64,000 nucleotides of DNA from Chimaeribacter californicus (GCF_002858675.1 NZ_PJZF01000010.1:1-64000), one strand, 5' to 3'; positions 13,966-26,952 are shown, counted from the stretch's first letter. Program-made: numbers and translations. Notes: generated by a model not told the origin, from the letters alone.

Positions 13966-13998
13966 GCATAATTATGATAACACTATAATTAATTATGC
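13966..13998. repeat. Long AT-rich dyad upstream of prkB
   Basis: GCATAATTA (13966-13974) and TAATTATGC (13990-13998) form perfect 9-bp arms with a 15-nt centre. The centre includes TATAAT at 13984-13989, a perfect -10 sequence reading towards prkB, though the -35 region is poor. This looks like a regulated promoter, but no regulator can be named. Confidence 0.45.
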
Positions 13999-14046
13999 TG
14001 ATTGCACGGTATGCAGGCATTACCCCTTAACGGAGTCTTGAACACT

Positions 14047-14916
14047 ATGTCAGCCAAACACCCGGTCATCGCCGTTACCGGCTCCAGCGGAGCCGGTACC
14101 ACCACCACCAGCCTGGCGTTCCGTAAAATTTTCCAGGAGCTGAACCTCCATGCCGCCGAACTGGAGGGGGACAGCTTCCACCGCTATACCCGGCCGGAGA
14201 TGGACATGGCGATCCGCAAGGCGCGCGATCTGGGCCGGCACATCAGCTATTTCGGCCCCGAAGCCAACGACTTCGGCCTGCTGGAGCAGTCATTTATCCG
14301 CTATGGGCAGGACGGCACCGGCCGGTCACGCAAATACCTCCACACCTATGACGAAGCCGTGCCCTACAATCAGGTACCGGGCACTTTTACCCCGTGGCAC
14401 CCGCTGCCGGAAGAGACTGACGTCCTGTTTTATGAGGGGTTGCACGGCGGTGTGGTCACGGATTTACACGACGTCGCCCAGCATGTTGACCTGCTGGTGG
14501 GCGTAGTGCCGATTGTTAACCTGGAGTGGATCCAGAAACTGATCCGTGACACCAGCGAGCGCGGCCACTCGCGGGAGGCAGTGATGGATTCGGTGGTGCG
14601 GTCGATGGAGGATTACATTAACTACATCACGCCGCAGTTCTCCCGTACCCACATCAACTTCCAGCGCGTGCCGACGGTTGACACCTCCAACCCGTTTGCC
14701 GCCAAGGCCATTCCCTCTTTGGATGAAAGCTTTGTGGTGATCCACTTCCGCGGGCTGGACTCGATCGACTTCCCTTACCTGCTGGCGATGCTGCAAGGAT
14801 CGTTTATTTCGCACATCAACACGCTGGTGGTGCCGGGCGGGAAAATGGGGCTGGCGATGGAGTTGATCATGGGCCCGCTGGTTCAGCGGTTACTGGAAGG
14901 GAAGAAAATCATCTGA
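14047..14916 (+). CDS. prkB: Phosphoribulokinase-like kinase PrkB
   Basis: PrkB belongs to the phosphoribulokinase/uridine kinase fold. The organism shows no Calvin-cycle genes here, so the true substrate is unknown. The product is 289 residues, almost identical to E. coli from MSAKHPVIAVTGSSGAGTTT onwards, with the P-loop GSSGAGTT at 12-19. An in-frame upstream extension to 14002 is open but not conserved. It is convergent with yhfA. Confidence 0.92.
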   Translation: MSAKHPVIAVTGSSGAGTTTTSLAFRKIFQELNLHAAELEGDSFHRYTRPEMDMAIRKARDLGRHISYFGPEANDFGLLEQSFIRYGQDGTGRSRKYLHTYDEAVPYNQVPGTFTPWHPLPEETDVLFYEGLHGGVVTDLHDVAQHVDLLVGVVPIVNLEWIQKLIRDTSERGHSREAVMDSVVRSMEDYINYITPQFSRTHINFQRVPTVDTSNPFAAKAIPSLDESFVVIHFRGLDSIDFPYLLAMLQGSFISHINTLVVPGGKMGLAMELIMGPLVQRLLEGKKII

Positions 14917-14919
14917 AAC

Positions 14920-14944
14920 CGGGCGGCGCAGAAACAGCCGCCCG
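14920..14944. other. Strong hairpin between convergent prkB and yhfA
   Basis: CGGGCGGC (14920-14927) and GCCGCCCG (14937-14944) pair perfectly around a 9-nt loop. There is no T run on either side, so it may end or protect both messages without being a classic terminator. Confidence 0.6.
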
Positions 14945-14950
14945 ATCGGG

Positions 14951-15358
14951 TTACTCAACGGCAACGATTTCGAAACTGTGGCTGACCTCGGCGGCCTTGC
15001 CCAGCATCAGCGAAACGGAGCAGTATTTCTCCGCCGACAGATTCACCGCGCGTTCCACGGTTTTCTCGGTCAGCCCTTTGCCGGTCACCACAAAATGCAG
15101 ATTGATGTGCGTAAAGGTGCGGGGTGCCTCGTCACGGCGCGTTGAGCTCAGGCGCACTTCACAATCCCGCACATCATTGCGCCCTTTTTGCAGAATAGAG
15201 ACCACATCAATCGCGCTGCAGCCGCCCACCGACATCAGCACCATTTCCATCGGGCTTGGCGCTTTATCACCGGCATTGCCGTCCATCAGAACCTGATGCC
15301 CCGAGGCGGATTCGCCCATAAACGTCAGCCCTTCAACCCACTTAACCCGTGCCTGCAT
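14951..15358 (-). CDS. yhfA: OsmC family protein YhfA
   Basis: The product is 135 residues starting MQARVKWVEGLTFMGESASG, with the OsmC fold. OsmC relatives reduce organic hydroperoxides through two cysteines; Cys residues occur in SVGGCSAIDV and EKYCSVSLML, the positions expected. YhfA itself has no proven substrate. It is divergent from crp, as in E. coli, where that arrangement is linked to CRP control. Confidence 0.9.
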   Translation of the reverse strand: MQARVKWVEGLTFMGESASGHQVLMDGNAGDKAPSPMEMVLMSVGGCSAIDVVSILQKGRNDVRDCEVRLSSTRRDEAPRTFTHINLHFVVTGKGLTEKTVERAVNLSAEKYCSVSLMLGKAAEVSHSFEIVAVE

Positions 15359-15689
15359 GCTCAATTCTCCGGTTATTTTCTTAAAACAGCCTACCCTGCC
15401 GGACGAAAACAGGCAATCAGGCCGATCTTCATCATGCTGAAGCGAGACAACAGAAGACACCCGGTTCTGGCTGTGATAAAACAAACCCGAAACAAAATGT
15501 TCTGTATGGAGCAAGGTCAGGTTTTTAACGGAGCGGCGGGGCTGCCCGAGGGTTCCTTTTCAGCCGTTACCTTGCAACATTATCAGACAGTTAATACTCT
15601 ACAATAATGCATCTCTTTTTTAGAACGCCGTACAGGGAACTCTGAGCCCTGTGATTTTGGGCAGCGATTACAACAGAGGATAAAAGCAA
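15359..15689. other. yhfA-crp divergent control region
   Basis: This 331-bp spacer contains the crp promoter candidate at 15572-15600 and, further upstream, an isolated TGTGA half-site near 15470 and another near 15650. I did not find a full CRP palindrome. No reading frame here looks coding. Confidence 0.5.
15572..15600 (+). promoter_or_regulatory. Candidate crp promoter
   Basis: TTGCAA and TACTCT lie 17 bp apart, about 90 bp before crp. The -35 box is good and the -10 box is weak, which fits a promoter tuned by a regulator. Confidence 0.4.
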
Positions 15690-16322
15690 ATGGTTCTCGG
15701 CAAACCGCAAACAGACCCTACTCTCGAATGGTTCCTGTCTCATTGTCATATTCATAAATACCCTTCCAAAAGTACGCTGATTCACCAGGGTGAAAAAGCC
15801 GAAACGCTCTACTACATCGTGAAAGGCTCGGTTGCCGTGCTGATTAAAGATGAAGAGGGCAAAGAGATGATCCTCTCTTACCTTAATCAGGGAGATTTCA
15901 TCGGCGAGCTTGGCCTGTTTGAAGAGGGCCAGGAGCGCAGCGCATGGGTACGTGCCAAAACGGCCTGTGAAGTGGCGGAGATTTCCTATAAAAAATTCCG
16001 CCAGCTTATCCAGGTTAACCCGGATATTCTGATGCGCCTCTCCTCGCAGATGGCACGCCGCCTGCAGGTTACCTCAGAGAAGGTCGGCAATTTAGCGTTC
16101 CTGGACGTCACCGGCCGGATCGCGCAAACCTTGCTGAACCTGGCAAAACAGCCGGATGCGATGACGCACCCGGACGGTATGCAGATCAAAATCACCCGTC
16201 AGGAAATCGGCCAGATTGTGGGATGCTCCCGCGAAACGGTGGGCCGTATCCTAAAAATGCTGGAAGATCAGAACCTGATCTCCGCCCACGGTAAAACGAT
16301 TGTCGTTTACGGCACCCGTTAA
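15690..16322 (+). CDS. crp: cAMP receptor protein CRP
   Basis: CRP is the global activator that answers to cAMP and controls carbon-source use. The product is 210 residues and nearly identical to E. coli. The cyclic-nucleotide domain (1-130) includes [19 protein letters not shown]. The long dimer helix and the winged HTH follow, with the recognition helix [11 protein letters not shown] near 179-189, which reads TGTGA half-sites. AGAGGAT lies 9 bases upstream of the ATG. A candidate target in this window is the site before the ycj-type cluster. Confidence 0.98.
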   Translation: MVLGKPQTDPTLEWFLSHCHIHKYPSKSTLIHQGEKAETLYYIVKGSVAVLIKDEEGKEMILSYLNQGDFIGELGLFEEGQERSAWVRAKTACEVAEISYKKFRQLIQVNPDILMRLSSQMARRLQVTSEKVGNLAFLDVTGRIAQTLLNLAKQPDAMTHPDGMQIKITRQEIGQIVGCSRETVGRILKMLEDQNLISAHGKTIVVYGTR

Positions 16323-16333
16323 CCCCTCGTAAA

Positions 16334-16369
16334 AACGGCGCACACGCGGCTTACCCGCGCTGCGCCGTT
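16334..16369 (+). terminator. Terminator-like hairpin after crp
   Basis: AACGGCGCA and TGCGCCGTT pair over 9 bp with an inner short stem; a weakly T-rich tail GTCTTGT follows. yhfK starts 16 nt later, so some read-through is likely. Confidence 0.6.
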
Positions 16370-16384
16370 GTCTTGTGAGTATCC

Positions 16385-19748
<3,364 letters not shown>

Positions 19749-19784
19749 TTAGGTCAGCCGGCACGAGCTTCGCCCGCGTCAACA

Positions 19785-19823
19785 TGTGAAATTATACTCA
19801 CGAAATATGCATAATAAATCACA
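19785..19823. promoter_or_regulatory. Paired ArgR operator of argD
   Basis: TGAAATTATACTCA (19787-19800) and TGCATAATAAATCA (19808-19821) match the ARG-box core TGAATAATTATTCA at 9 and 11 of 14 positions. Their centres are 21 bp apart, which equals two 18-bp ARG boxes with the standard 3-bp gap. This is where hexameric ArgR with arginine would repress argD. Confidence 0.75.
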
Positions 19824-19869
19824 TACTAGCAACCTGAAAGGCTGCCGCGCACAAAAATAACCGGGGCGT

Positions 19870-20445
19870 TTACAGGTGAAGGAAATTATCCAGCAGCTGT
19901 AACCCCTGTTCACTCAGAATGCTTTCGGGGTGAAACTGCACCCCTTCCAGCGGCAGGCTGCGGTGGCGGATGCCCATAATTTCATCCTGCGTGCCGTCAC
20001 GCGTTGTCCAGGCGGTGACGCTGAAACACTCCGGCAGGCTGTCAGGGTCAATCACCAGCGAATGGTAGCGCGTTACCGTCAGGGGCTGGTTGAGTTGCCG
20101 GAACACGCCCTGCCCGTCATGCGTAATCTGCGAGGTTTTTCCGTGCATCACCTGACGCGCCCGCACAATGTTCGCACCAAAACTTTGCGCCATCGCCTGA
20201 TGCCCCAGGCAGACGCCCAGAATCGGTAATTTCCCGGCAAAATGGCGGATCGCAGAGAGCGAAATACCGGCCTCATCCGGCGTGCACGGCCCCGGTGAGA
20301 TCACCAGCTGTTCAGGGGCCATCTGTTCAATCATTGCCAGAGTCAGTTGATCGTTACGGACAACCTGTACCTCCGCCCCGAGCTGGCAGAAATATTGGTA
20401 CAGGTTATAGGTGAAGGAGTCGTAGTTATCTATCAGCAACAGCAT
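19870..20445 (-). CDS. pabA: Aminodeoxychorismate synthase glutaminase subunit
   Basis: PabA supplies ammonia from glutamine to PabB for 4-amino-4-deoxychorismate, the folate precursor. The product is 191 residues, a class I glutamine amidotransferase. The nucleophile is Cys79 in [12 protein letters not shown], and the His/Glu pair is in [11 protein letters not shown]. It starts [19 protein letters not shown]. It lies upstream of argD with about 140 nt between, which holds the ArgR operator. Confidence 0.96.
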   Translation of the reverse strand: MLLLIDNYDSFTYNLYQYFCQLGAEVQVVRNDQLTLAMIEQMAPEQLVISPGPCTPDEAGISLSAIRHFAGKLPILGVCLGHQAMAQSFGANIVRARQVMHGKTSQITHDGQGVFRQLNQPLTVTRYHSLVIDPDSLPECFSVTAWTTRDGTQDEIMGIRHRSLPLEGVQFHPESILSEQGLQLLDNFLHL

Positions 20446-20477
20446 AAGTCATTCCGGCAAACCATCTCCGGGCAATT

Positions 20478-21080
20478 CTACGCATTTTCGCCGGGTTCAC
20501 TCACGACTTTATTGAAGATGGCGGTTAACTCGGTGAGGTCGCCAAAGGCCGCTTTTTCATTGGCGGCCACCCAGGCAGCATGATCGGTCTGCGACCAGTC
20601 AATCACATACCCGGCGTGAATCACCAGTTGCTCGAAGAAGATGCGTTGCGCCCGGCCATTCCCCTCACGGAACGGGTGCAGCACATTCAGCTCACAGTAG
20701 TAGTAAGCCAGGCGCTCCACCAGCGTATCGCGCGGCAGGTCTGCCAGGTAATCTTCATCCTCCAGCGCCTGCATCAGCGCGTTGCCCTCTTTTTCGATAT
20801 AGGCAAAATGGCAGAAGCGGGTGTCCTGTTTATAGATGTCCATCTCGCGCAATTCACCGGCCCAGCTGTAGAGATCCTGGAACAGGGCCTGATGAATGGC
20901 ACACAGGTGCGGCAGCCCACACTCACGCGGGCCGAGTTCAATGGTGGCGGCACGCAGCGGCGTCAGTGCCAGCTCCGCCTCGCGCAGGGTGGCCGCCTTG
21001 CGGATGCCCAGCTTATTTTTCAGCACCTGTGAGTTGGCATACAGATAGGGATCGGCCCCGTCACCAAACTTATCGTTCAT
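20478..21080 (-). CDS. fic: Fic domain AMP-transferase (toxin of the yhfG-fic pair)
   Basis: Fic proteins transfer AMP or related groups to target proteins; bacterial FicT toxins modify DNA gyrase and topoisomerase IV. The product is 200 residues like E. coli Fic. The complete active motif HPFREGNGR is at 135-143 with catalytic His135, and the flap region is present (about 75-92). It has no inhibitory motif of its own at either end, so control depends on YhfG (class I). Its ATG lies inside yhfG with an 11-nt overlap. Confidence 0.94.
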   Translation of the reverse strand: MNDKFGDGADPYLYANSQVLKNKLGIRKAATLREAELALTPLRAATIELGPRECGLPHLCAIHQALFQDLYSWAGELREMDIYKQDTRFCHFAYIEKEGNALMQALEDEDYLADLPRDTLVERLAYYYCELNVLHPFREGNGRAQRIFFEQLVIHAGYVIDWSQTDHAAWVAANEKAAFGDLTELTAIFNKVVSEPGENA

Positions 21081-21240
21081 ACTCTGCCCTCACCTGCTCA
21101 AGACGTGCCAGTGCCTCCTCCGCAGAGAGCGTAACCGCCTCTACCTGATAGCCATCAAGCGCCATGCTTGCCTGGAAATTGGCATTTTTGTGTTGCTGAA
21201 ACAGCTTCTCTTTCTGTTTCTGCGTCAGTTTCTTCGCCAC
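21070..21240 (-). CDS. yhfG: Fic antitoxin-like protein YhfG
   Basis: The product is 56 residues from a GTG start at 21240 that follows a strong AAAGGAGG site; a longer ATG frame from 21288 would skip this site. It reads MAKKLTQKQKEKLFQQHKNA, then NFQASMALDGYQV. Class I Fic antitoxins insert a helix with the motif [S/T]xxxE[G/N] into the toxin active site. Here the matching segment is S-M-A-L-D-G, with Asp (codon GAT) in place of the inhibitory Glu that I recall in E. coli (SRRLEG). Confidence 0.88.
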   Translation of the reverse strand: MAKKLTQKQKEKLFQQHKNANFQASMALDGYQVEAVTLSAEEALARLEQVRAEYER

Positions 21241-21402
21241 AGCAGACCTCCTTTTGGGCGGGTGATGCCTCCGGTAATAGCAGGGCAATGCCTGCCGGTA
21301 TGCGGCTAAGTATAGACAGTGGTCTTAGGGAGGCGGGCAGGAAGAGAGGATTATCGCAAGGCGGGTGCATCAGGCCGGCGCATTGGCCGGCCTGACAACG
21401 GG

Positions 21403-21972
21403 TTACGGCAGAACTTTAGCGGACTGGATAATAATCGGTTTGGACGGCACATTCTGGTACGGGCCGACATTCTCGCTTTTTACCTGCGAGATCTTATCAA
21501 CCACGTCCATGCCTTTGACGACCTTACCAAAAACGGCATAACCGAAATCACGCTGGCCGTGATCCAGGAAGGCGTTGTCCGCGACGTTGATAAAGAACTG
21601 GCTGGTGGCGCTGTCTTTATCGGCAGTGCGGGCCATGGCGAGGGTGCCCCGCAGGTTACGCAGGCCGTTGTCCGCTTCGTTTTTGATCGGCGCGTTGGTG
21701 ATTTTTTGTTGCATATCCGCGGTAAAGCCCCCGCCCTGCACCATAAAGCCTGGGATCACGCGATGGAAAATCGTGTTGTTATAGTAGCCACTCTGGACAT
21801 AATCGATAAAATTCTTCACGGAAACCGGGGCTTTCTGACTATCCAGCTCCAGCTCAATATTTCCCGCTGACGTAGTAAGCATGACATGTGTCTCTGCCGC
21901 GGCCAGCGCCGCCGGGGACAATGCGGTCAGGGAAAACAGCGTGGCTAAAGCCACCAAAGTACGTTTGAACAT
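21403..21972 (-). CDS. ppiA: Periplasmic cyclophilin PpiA
   Basis: PpiA is a periplasmic peptidyl-prolyl isomerase of the cyclophilin class. The product is 189 residues. A signal peptide (1-24, [19 protein letters not shown], cut after AALA) is followed by the cyclophilin core with [37 protein letters not shown] and [16 protein letters not shown]. The start at 21972 has AAGGAA upstream; the longer frame to 22002 would spoil the signal peptide. Confidence 0.95.
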   Translation of the reverse strand: MFKRTLVALATLFSLTALSPAALAAAETHVMLTTSAGNIELELDSQKAPVSVKNFIDYVQSGYYNNTIFHRVIPGFMVQGGGFTADMQQKITNAPIKNEADNGLRNLRGTLAMARTADKDSATSQFFINVADNAFLDHGQRDFGYAVFGKVVKGMDVVDKISQVKSENVGPYQNVPSKPIIIQSAKVLP

Positions 21973-22377
21973 GAACGGGTTCCTTTCTCCGGATACAAAC
22001 AACGCAAACGCCTTGATTCTAAAGAGGCTCCCCCACCCGCGCCAGCGCTTTACTTTTATTTACTTTAACAAAAAGTGTACGCCTTTTTACGGTTGTGAAT
22101 TATTTGTAAAATTTAAGCTGCATTTAAGCTGTGCTGAGCGGCTTTTTTTGCGGTTATCTCTTCTATTGAGCCGCTTAAGTTGTCAGCAAAAGCAGATGAA
22201 ATGGATAAAACCTCGCAGACTTTTGCGTTTTATTGCATGCATTACACATGAACTAAGAGATACGTCACAAATTATTACATGCCCTGTGTTACGATTCTGC
22301 GCTTCACGCTTGATCTCTCAGGCGGATTGCCAGTTCACACCCCCATACTTATGTTCAACTGACAACCAGGCACGTCT
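21973..22377. other. ppiA-tsgA divergent control region
   Basis: This 405-bp AT-rich spacer separates divergent ppiA and tsgA. It contains two copies of an 11-bp unit, ATTTAAGCTGC (22111-22121) and ATTTAAGCTGT (22122-22132), and a small dyad ACTTT/AAAGT near 22060-22075. No coding frame is convincing. The promoters are not clear to me. Confidence 0.5.
22111..22132. repeat. Tandem 11-bp direct repeat
   Basis: ATTTAAGCTG occurs twice with an 11-bp period, one turn of DNA, between ppiA and tsgA. This spacing places both copies on the same face of the helix. Confidence 0.6.
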
Positions 22378-23571
22378 ATGACTAACAGCAATCGAATCAG
22401 GCTCACATGGATTAGTTTCTTCTCTTACGCGCTCACCGGCGCGTTAGTGATCGTCACCGGGATGGTGATGGGAAATATCGCGCAGTACTTCAACCTGCCG
22501 GTTTCCAGCATGAGCAACACGTTCACCTTTTTAAACGCCGGTATTCTGGTCTCCATTTTCCTTAACGCCTGGCTGATGGAAATCATCGCCCTGAAGCGTC
22601 AGTTGGTCTTTGGGTTCTTCCTGATGCTGATCGCCATTGTGGGCCTGATGAACAGCCACAGCCTGGCCGTGTTCTCCGGCTGTATGTTCATTCTCGGTGT
22701 GGTCAGCGGCATTACGATGTCGATCGGCACCTTTTTGATTACCCATCTGTATGAAGGCCGTCAGCGCGGTTCACGTCTGCTGTTTACCGACTCCTTCTTC
22801 AGCATGGCCGGTACGCTGTTCCCGATCATCGCGGCCGCCCTGCTGGCACGCAGCATCGCCTGGTACTGGGTGTATGCCTGCATCGGCGTGCTCTATATCG
22901 CGATCTTCATCCTGACGCTGATGTCTGATTTCCCAAAACTGGGCAACGATGCGCCGAAAGCGGCCCAATCAGTGAAAAAAGAGAAATGGGGCATTGGTGT
23001 GCTGTTCCTGTCAGTGGCCGCGTTGTGCTACATCCTTGGCCAGCTTGGCTTTATCCAGTGGGTACCGACCTATGCCGCCAAACAGTTCAATATGGACATC
23101 ACGCAGGCCGGCAGCCTGGTCAGTAACTTCTGGACGGCCTATATGATCGGTATGTGGGTGTTCAGCGCCGTGCTGCGTTTCTTCGATCTGCAACGTATCG
23201 TCACGATTCTGGCCGCCGTCTCGACCCTGCTGATGTACCTGTTTATCAGCACCTCGGATGCCGTAATGCTGCACTATTACATCCTGGGCCTGGGCTTTGT
23301 TTCCAGCGCGATTTACACCACGCTGATCACCCTCGGCTCGCAGCAGACCAAAGTCTCGTCACCGAAGCTGGTGAACTTTATCCTGACCTGCGGCACCGTC
23401 GGCACCATGCTGACCTTCGTGGTCACCGGCCCGATTGTGGCAAAAAGCGGAGAGCATGCCGCGCTGGCCACCGCCAATGGCCTCTACCTGGTGGTATTCG
23501 TGATGTGCCTGCTGTTGGGCTTCGTGACCAAACATCGCCTGCACAACCATACCGCCGACGCCGGCCACTGA
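22378..23571 (+). CDS. tsgA: MFS transporter TsgA
   Basis: This is a major facilitator superfamily membrane protein of the TsgA family, with about 12 transmembrane segments over 397 residues. The substrate is not established. It begins [20 protein letters not shown] and has a central cytoplasmic loop near 195-205 ([13 protein letters not shown]). In E. coli the nirBDC-cysG genes come next; here a terminator and convergent trpS follow directly. Confidence 0.92.
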   Translation: MTNSNRIRLTWISFFSYALTGALVIVTGMVMGNIAQYFNLPVSSMSNTFTFLNAGILVSIFLNAWLMEIIALKRQLVFGFFLMLIAIVGLMNSHSLAVFSGCMFILGVVSGITMSIGTFLITHLYEGRQRGSRLLFTDSFFSMAGTLFPIIAAALLARSIAWYWVYACIGVLYIAIFILTLMSDFPKLGNDAPKAAQSVKKEKWGIGVLFLSVAALCYILGQLGFIQWVPTYAAKQFNMDITQAGSLVSNFWTAYMIGMWVFSAVLRFFDLQRIVTILAAVSTLLMYLFISTSDAVMLHYYILGLGFVSSAIYTTLITLGSQQTKVSSPKLVNFILTCGTVGTMLTFVVTGPIVAKSGEHAALATANGLYLVVFVMCLLLGFVTKHRLHNHTADAGH

Positions 23572-23583
23572 TTTCGCCTCAGC

Positions 23584-23613
23584 TTTTTTGGGTGCCCTTG
23601 CGGCACCTTTTTT
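23584..23613 (+). terminator. Terminator after tsgA
   Basis: GGTGCC CTTGC GGCACC followed by TTTTTT, 20 nt past the tsgA stop. Confidence 0.9.
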
Positions 23614-23639
23614 ATGCCTGCTGCCCGCTTTTCAGGCAC

Positions 23640-23668
23640 AAAAAAACCGCCCGCAGGCGGTTTTTTTA
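23640..23668 (-). terminator. Terminator of the dam-rpe-gph-trpS transcript
   Basis: AAAAAACCGCC and GGCGGTTTTTT form a stem with A and T runs, 12 nt past the trpS stop on the minus strand. It is symmetric enough to act in both directions. Confidence 0.9.
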
Positions 23669-23679
23669 CAGCATCACGC

Positions 23680-24684
23680 TTAAAGCTGAGCCACAAAGCC
23701 CACGGCTTCATACACCTTTTTCAACGTATCCTGCGCACGGGTGCGGGCTTTCATCGCCCCTTCACGCATGATCTGCTGCAACAGCGCCTCATCGTTGCGG
23801 AAATGGTGGTAGCGTGCCTGAAGGTCAGTCAACATACCAGACACCGCATCCGCGACGGCACCTTTCAGGTGTCCGTACATCAGCCCCTCAAATTCCGGTT
23901 CCAGCTCAGCCACCGGTTTGCCGGTCACGCCTGAGAGGATGTCCAGCAGGTTGGAGACACCGGCTTTGTTGGCGACGTCATAACGCACCACCGGCGGCTC
24001 ATCGGAATCCGTCATGGCGCGCTTGATCTTCTTCGCCACCGCTTTCGGATCTTCCAGCAGGCCAATCACGTTGTTGCGGTTTTCGTCCGACTTGGACATC
24101 TTTTTAGTCGGCTCCTGCAACGACATCACGCGCGCACCGGATTTCGGGATAAACGGCTCCGGCACTTTGAACACATCGCCATACAGGGCGTTGAAACGGG
24201 CGGCCACGTCGCGGCTCAGCTCCAGATGCTGTTTCTGGTCTTCGCCCACCGGTACCTGATTGGTCTGGTAAAGCAGAATATCCGCCGCCATCAGTACCGG
24301 GTAACTGAACAGACCGGCATTGATATTTTCTGCATAACGGGAGGATTTATCCTTGAACTGCGTCATGCGGCTCAGCTCGCCGAAATAGGTGTAGCAGTTC
24401 AGCACCCAGCTCAGCTGCGTATGCTCCGGCACATGCGACTGAACAAAAATGGTGCTCTTTTGCGGGTCAATGCCACAGGCCAGGTAGAGTGCCAGCGTAT
24501 CCAGCGTGGCTTTACGCAGCTTCTCCGCATCCTGACGCACGGTGATGGCATGCAGATCAACGATGCAGTAAATGCATTCAAACTCATCCTGCATCGTGAC
24601 CCACTGACGCAGCGCACCCATGTAGTTACCAATGGTCAATTCACCAGACGGCTGCGCACCGCTAAATACAATGGGCTTACTCAT
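23680..24684 (-). CDS. trpS: Tryptophanyl-tRNA synthetase
   Basis: A class I synthetase that charges tRNA-Trp. The product is 334 residues beginning [20 protein letters not shown]. The HIGH-like motif TIGN is at 17-20 and KMSKS at 195-199 within [14 protein letters not shown]. The start at 24684 has AGGAAG upstream. It follows gph by one base, the end of the aroKB-damX-dam-rpe-gph-trpS run. Confidence 0.97.
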   Translation of the reverse strand: MSKPIVFSGAQPSGELTIGNYMGALRQWVTMQDEFECIYCIVDLHAITVRQDAEKLRKATLDTLALYLACGIDPQKSTIFVQSHVPEHTQLSWVLNCYTYFGELSRMTQFKDKSSRYAENINAGLFSYPVLMAADILLYQTNQVPVGEDQKQHLELSRDVAARFNALYGDVFKVPEPFIPKSGARVMSLQEPTKKMSKSDENRNNVIGLLEDPKAVAKKIKRAMTDSDEPPVVRYDVANKAGVSNLLDILSGVTGKPVAELEPEFEGLMYGHLKGAVADAVSGMLTDLQARYHHFRNDEALLQQIMREGAMKARTRAQDTLKKVYEAVGFVAQL

Positions 24685-24685
24685 T

Positions 24686-25396
24686 TTATGCTTCCTGATT
24701 CTTAAAGGATGACAGCCCAAGAGTGGGCAACAAGTCGGCAAAGCGATCGATAACCGTATCGGGCTGACTCAGCGCGATCGCCTCACCGTAGTTATAACCG
24801 TAGGTCAGGGCGATTGACGGGCAACCGGCTGCCTGAGCGGCCTGAATATCGTTACGTGAGTCCCCGACAAACGCCATTTCCGTTGCCCGGACGCCCAGCT
24901 TGCCCAGCATCAGATAGAGCGGGGCCGGGTGCGGCTTTTTCACCACCACATCATCCCCGCCGATAATCAGTGAGAAATACTCAGCAATGCCCAGCGCACT
25001 CAGCAGCGGCGCAACGAAGGGCGTTGGTTTATTGGTGACAAGGCCCATCGGCAGATTGTGGCGGGCCAGTTGCGCCAGGGTATCGCGCACTTCCGGGAAA
25101 AGCTGGCTGCCGTGCTCTACCGTCTGCGCATAGAAGTGATCGAAACGGGCGCGCATCTGGGCGCTGCCCGGCGCACGGTGACCCTGTTCACCTTCAGCCT
25201 GCGCCCATGCCAGCGCGCGCTCCACCAGCACATCGGCACCATTGCCGATCCAGGTGCTGACCCGCGCCTCACCCGCCTGCGGTAACCCTGCTTCCGCCAG
25301 CGCCAGGTCGATGGCCTGCGCCAGCCCCGGCGCGCTGTGTACCAGCGTGCCGTCGAGATCAAATGCCAGCGCGCGAACCGCGCTGAAATCAGCCAC
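24686..25396 (-). CDS. gph: Phosphoglycolate phosphatase (HAD family)
   Basis: Gph removes phosphate from 2-phosphoglycolate formed during DNA repair. The likely product is 236 residues from a GTG start at 25396 ([19 protein letters not shown]), which matches the E. coli N terminus; an ATG at 25417 is the alternative. The HAD nucleophile is Asp13 with Asp15, and later motifs are [15 protein letters not shown] and [12 protein letters not shown]. The residue after DLDGTLV is His where Asp is usual, outside the catalytic pair. It overlaps the end of rpe by 8 nt. Confidence 0.93.
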   Translation of the reverse strand: MADFSAVRALAFDLDGTLVHSAPGLAQAIDLALAEAGLPQAGEARVSTWIGNGADVLVERALAWAQAEGEQGHRAPGSAQMRARFDHFYAQTVEHGSQLFPEVRDTLAQLARHNLPMGLVTNKPTPFVAPLLSALGIAEYFSLIIGGDDVVVKKPHPAPLYLMLGKLGVRATEMAFVGDSRNDIQAAQAAGCPSIALTYGYNYGEAIALSQPDTVIDRFADLLPTLGLSSFKNQEA

Positions 25397-26066
25397 GGGA
25401 GACCTTCGCCAGTTCATCACGCATCTGGTCAATCACCGTGCGGTAGTCCGGCGCGTTAAAAATGGCTGAACCGGCCACGAACATGTCCGCGCCTGCCGCA
25501 GCGATGTCGCCAATATTCTCCACCTTCACCCCGCCGTCCACTTCGAGCCGGATGTCATAGCCGCTTTCGTCAATGCGCTGGCGCACCTGGCGCAGTTTAT
25601 CCAGGGTATGCGGAATAAAGGACTGGCCGCCAAAGCCGGGGTTTACCGACATCAGCAGGATCACGTCCAGCTTATCCATGACGTAATCGAGGTAACTCAG
25701 GGGGGTCGCCGGGTTAAACACCATACCGGCTTTACAGCCATGGCTTTTGATCAGTTGCAGCGTGCGGTCGATGTGTTCGGAGGCTTCCGGATGGAATGAG
25801 ATATAACTGGCCCCGGCTTCAGCGAAATCCGGCACCAGCCGGTCTACTGGTTTCACCATCAGGTGAACGTCAATCGGCGCGGTAATGCCGTAGTCACGCA
25901 GCGCTTTGCACACTGCCGGGCCGATGGTCAGGTTCGGGACATAGTGGTTGTCCATGACATCGAAGTGCACCACATCTGCACCGGCAGCTAGTACACGGGC
26001 GGTATCTTCACCCAGGCGGGCAAAATCTGCCGACAAAATAGACGGCGCAATCAAAAATTGTTTCAT
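25389..26066 (-). CDS. rpe: Ribulose-5-phosphate 3-epimerase
   Basis: Rpe interconverts ribulose 5-phosphate and xylulose 5-phosphate in the pentose phosphate pathway. The product is 225 residues, a TIM barrel with metal-binding [12 protein letters not shown] and DVHLMV, and [12 protein letters not shown] near the phosphate site. The start [19 protein letters not shown] at 26066 has GGAG upstream. It overlaps gph. Confidence 0.96.
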   Translation of the reverse strand: MKQFLIAPSILSADFARLGEDTARVLAAGADVVHFDVMDNHYVPNLTIGPAVCKALRDYGITAPIDVHLMVKPVDRLVPDFAEAGASYISFHPEASEHIDRTLQLIKSHGCKAGMVFNPATPLSYLDYVMDKLDVILLMSVNPGFGGQSFIPHTLDKLRQVRQRIDESGYDIRLEVDGGVKVENIGDIAAAGADMFVAGSAIFNAPDYRTVIDQMRDELAKVSRG

Positions 26067-26133
26067 CCGCATCTCCAAACGGTAAGGGTTAGTCAACCTC
26101 AGGATCGCGGACCGCCAGCGGCCAGCGCCATCC

Positions 26134-26952
26134 TCAGCGTCTATACAGTGCCAAAAGCTCGTCCACTTTGCTACGCCCGAACGCATTGCTGCTGATGGTG
26201 CGGCGCACCTGTACCACATGCATTTCCGCCGCCTGCTGGTACCAGTCACGGGTCAGCGCCGTGTCATGGTTGGAAATCAGCACCGGGATCTGGCGTTCCG
26301 CCGAAAGCAGCGTGGCGAGGCGTGCCAGCTCCTGCTGATCCGCCATGCCGAACCCATTGGTGTGGTAAGCGGTGAAATTCGAGGTCGCGGAAAGCGGCGC
26401 ATAAGGCGGATCGCAATATACCACCGCGCCGGGTGCCGCGTTGGTCAGCGTTTGCTGATAGGTTTCACAGACAAAGGTAGCGTTACGCGCTTTTTCAGCA
26501 AACCAATAGAGCTCATCGTGCGGGAAATAGGGCCGCTTATAGCGCCCGAACGGCACATTGAACTCACCGCTCAGGTTGTAACGGCAAAGGCCGTTGTAAC
26601 AGTGGCGGTTGAGATAGAGGAACAGGGTCGCCCGCTCATAGGGATCACGGCTGCGGTTGAATGCAGTGCGCAGGGCGTAGAACGCCTCGGCGTTATTGTA
26701 GGCCTCGCTGAATAACAGACGCGCATCACGTACAAAGTCATCCGTGCGGGTTTTAACGATGTTATACAGGTTGATCAGATCACTGTTGATATCCGCCAGG
26801 ACATAGGCGTCATAATCTGTGTTGAGAAACACAGAACCTGCACCAACAAAGGGTTCGATCAGGCAGTCACCTGCAGGCAGGTGGCGTTTAATCTCCTCAA
26901 TAAGGGGATATTTGCCACCGGCCCATTTTAAAAATGCGCGGTTTTTCTTCAT
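26134..26952 (-). CDS. dam: DNA adenine methyltransferase Dam
   Basis: Dam methylates adenine in GATC, which guides mismatch repair and replication timing. The product is 272 residues. The AdoMet-binding part FLKWAGGK is at 7-14 and the catalytic motif DPPY at 181-184. The GATC-recognition region (about 95-140, [20 protein letters not shown]) is intact. This agrees with membership in the Dam-methylating Enterobacterales. Confidence 0.97.
   Translation of the reverse strand: MKKNRAFLKWAGGKYPLIEEIKRHLPAGDCLIEPFVGAGSVFLNTDYDAYVLADINSDLINLYNIVKTRTDDFVRDARLLFSEAYNNAEAFYALRTAFNRSRDPYERATLFLYLNRHCYNGLCRYNLSGEFNVPFGRYKRPYFPHDELYWFAEKARNATFVCETYQQTLTNAAPGAVVYCDPPYAPLSATSNFTAYHTNGFGMADQQELARLATLLSAERQIPVLISNHDTALTRDWYQQAAEMHVVQVRRTISSNAFGRSKVDELLALYRR

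Noticed and set aside
15464-15675. CRP sites in the crp control region
   Set aside because: Only isolated TGTGA half-sites were seen; neither has a TCACA partner at the right distance.
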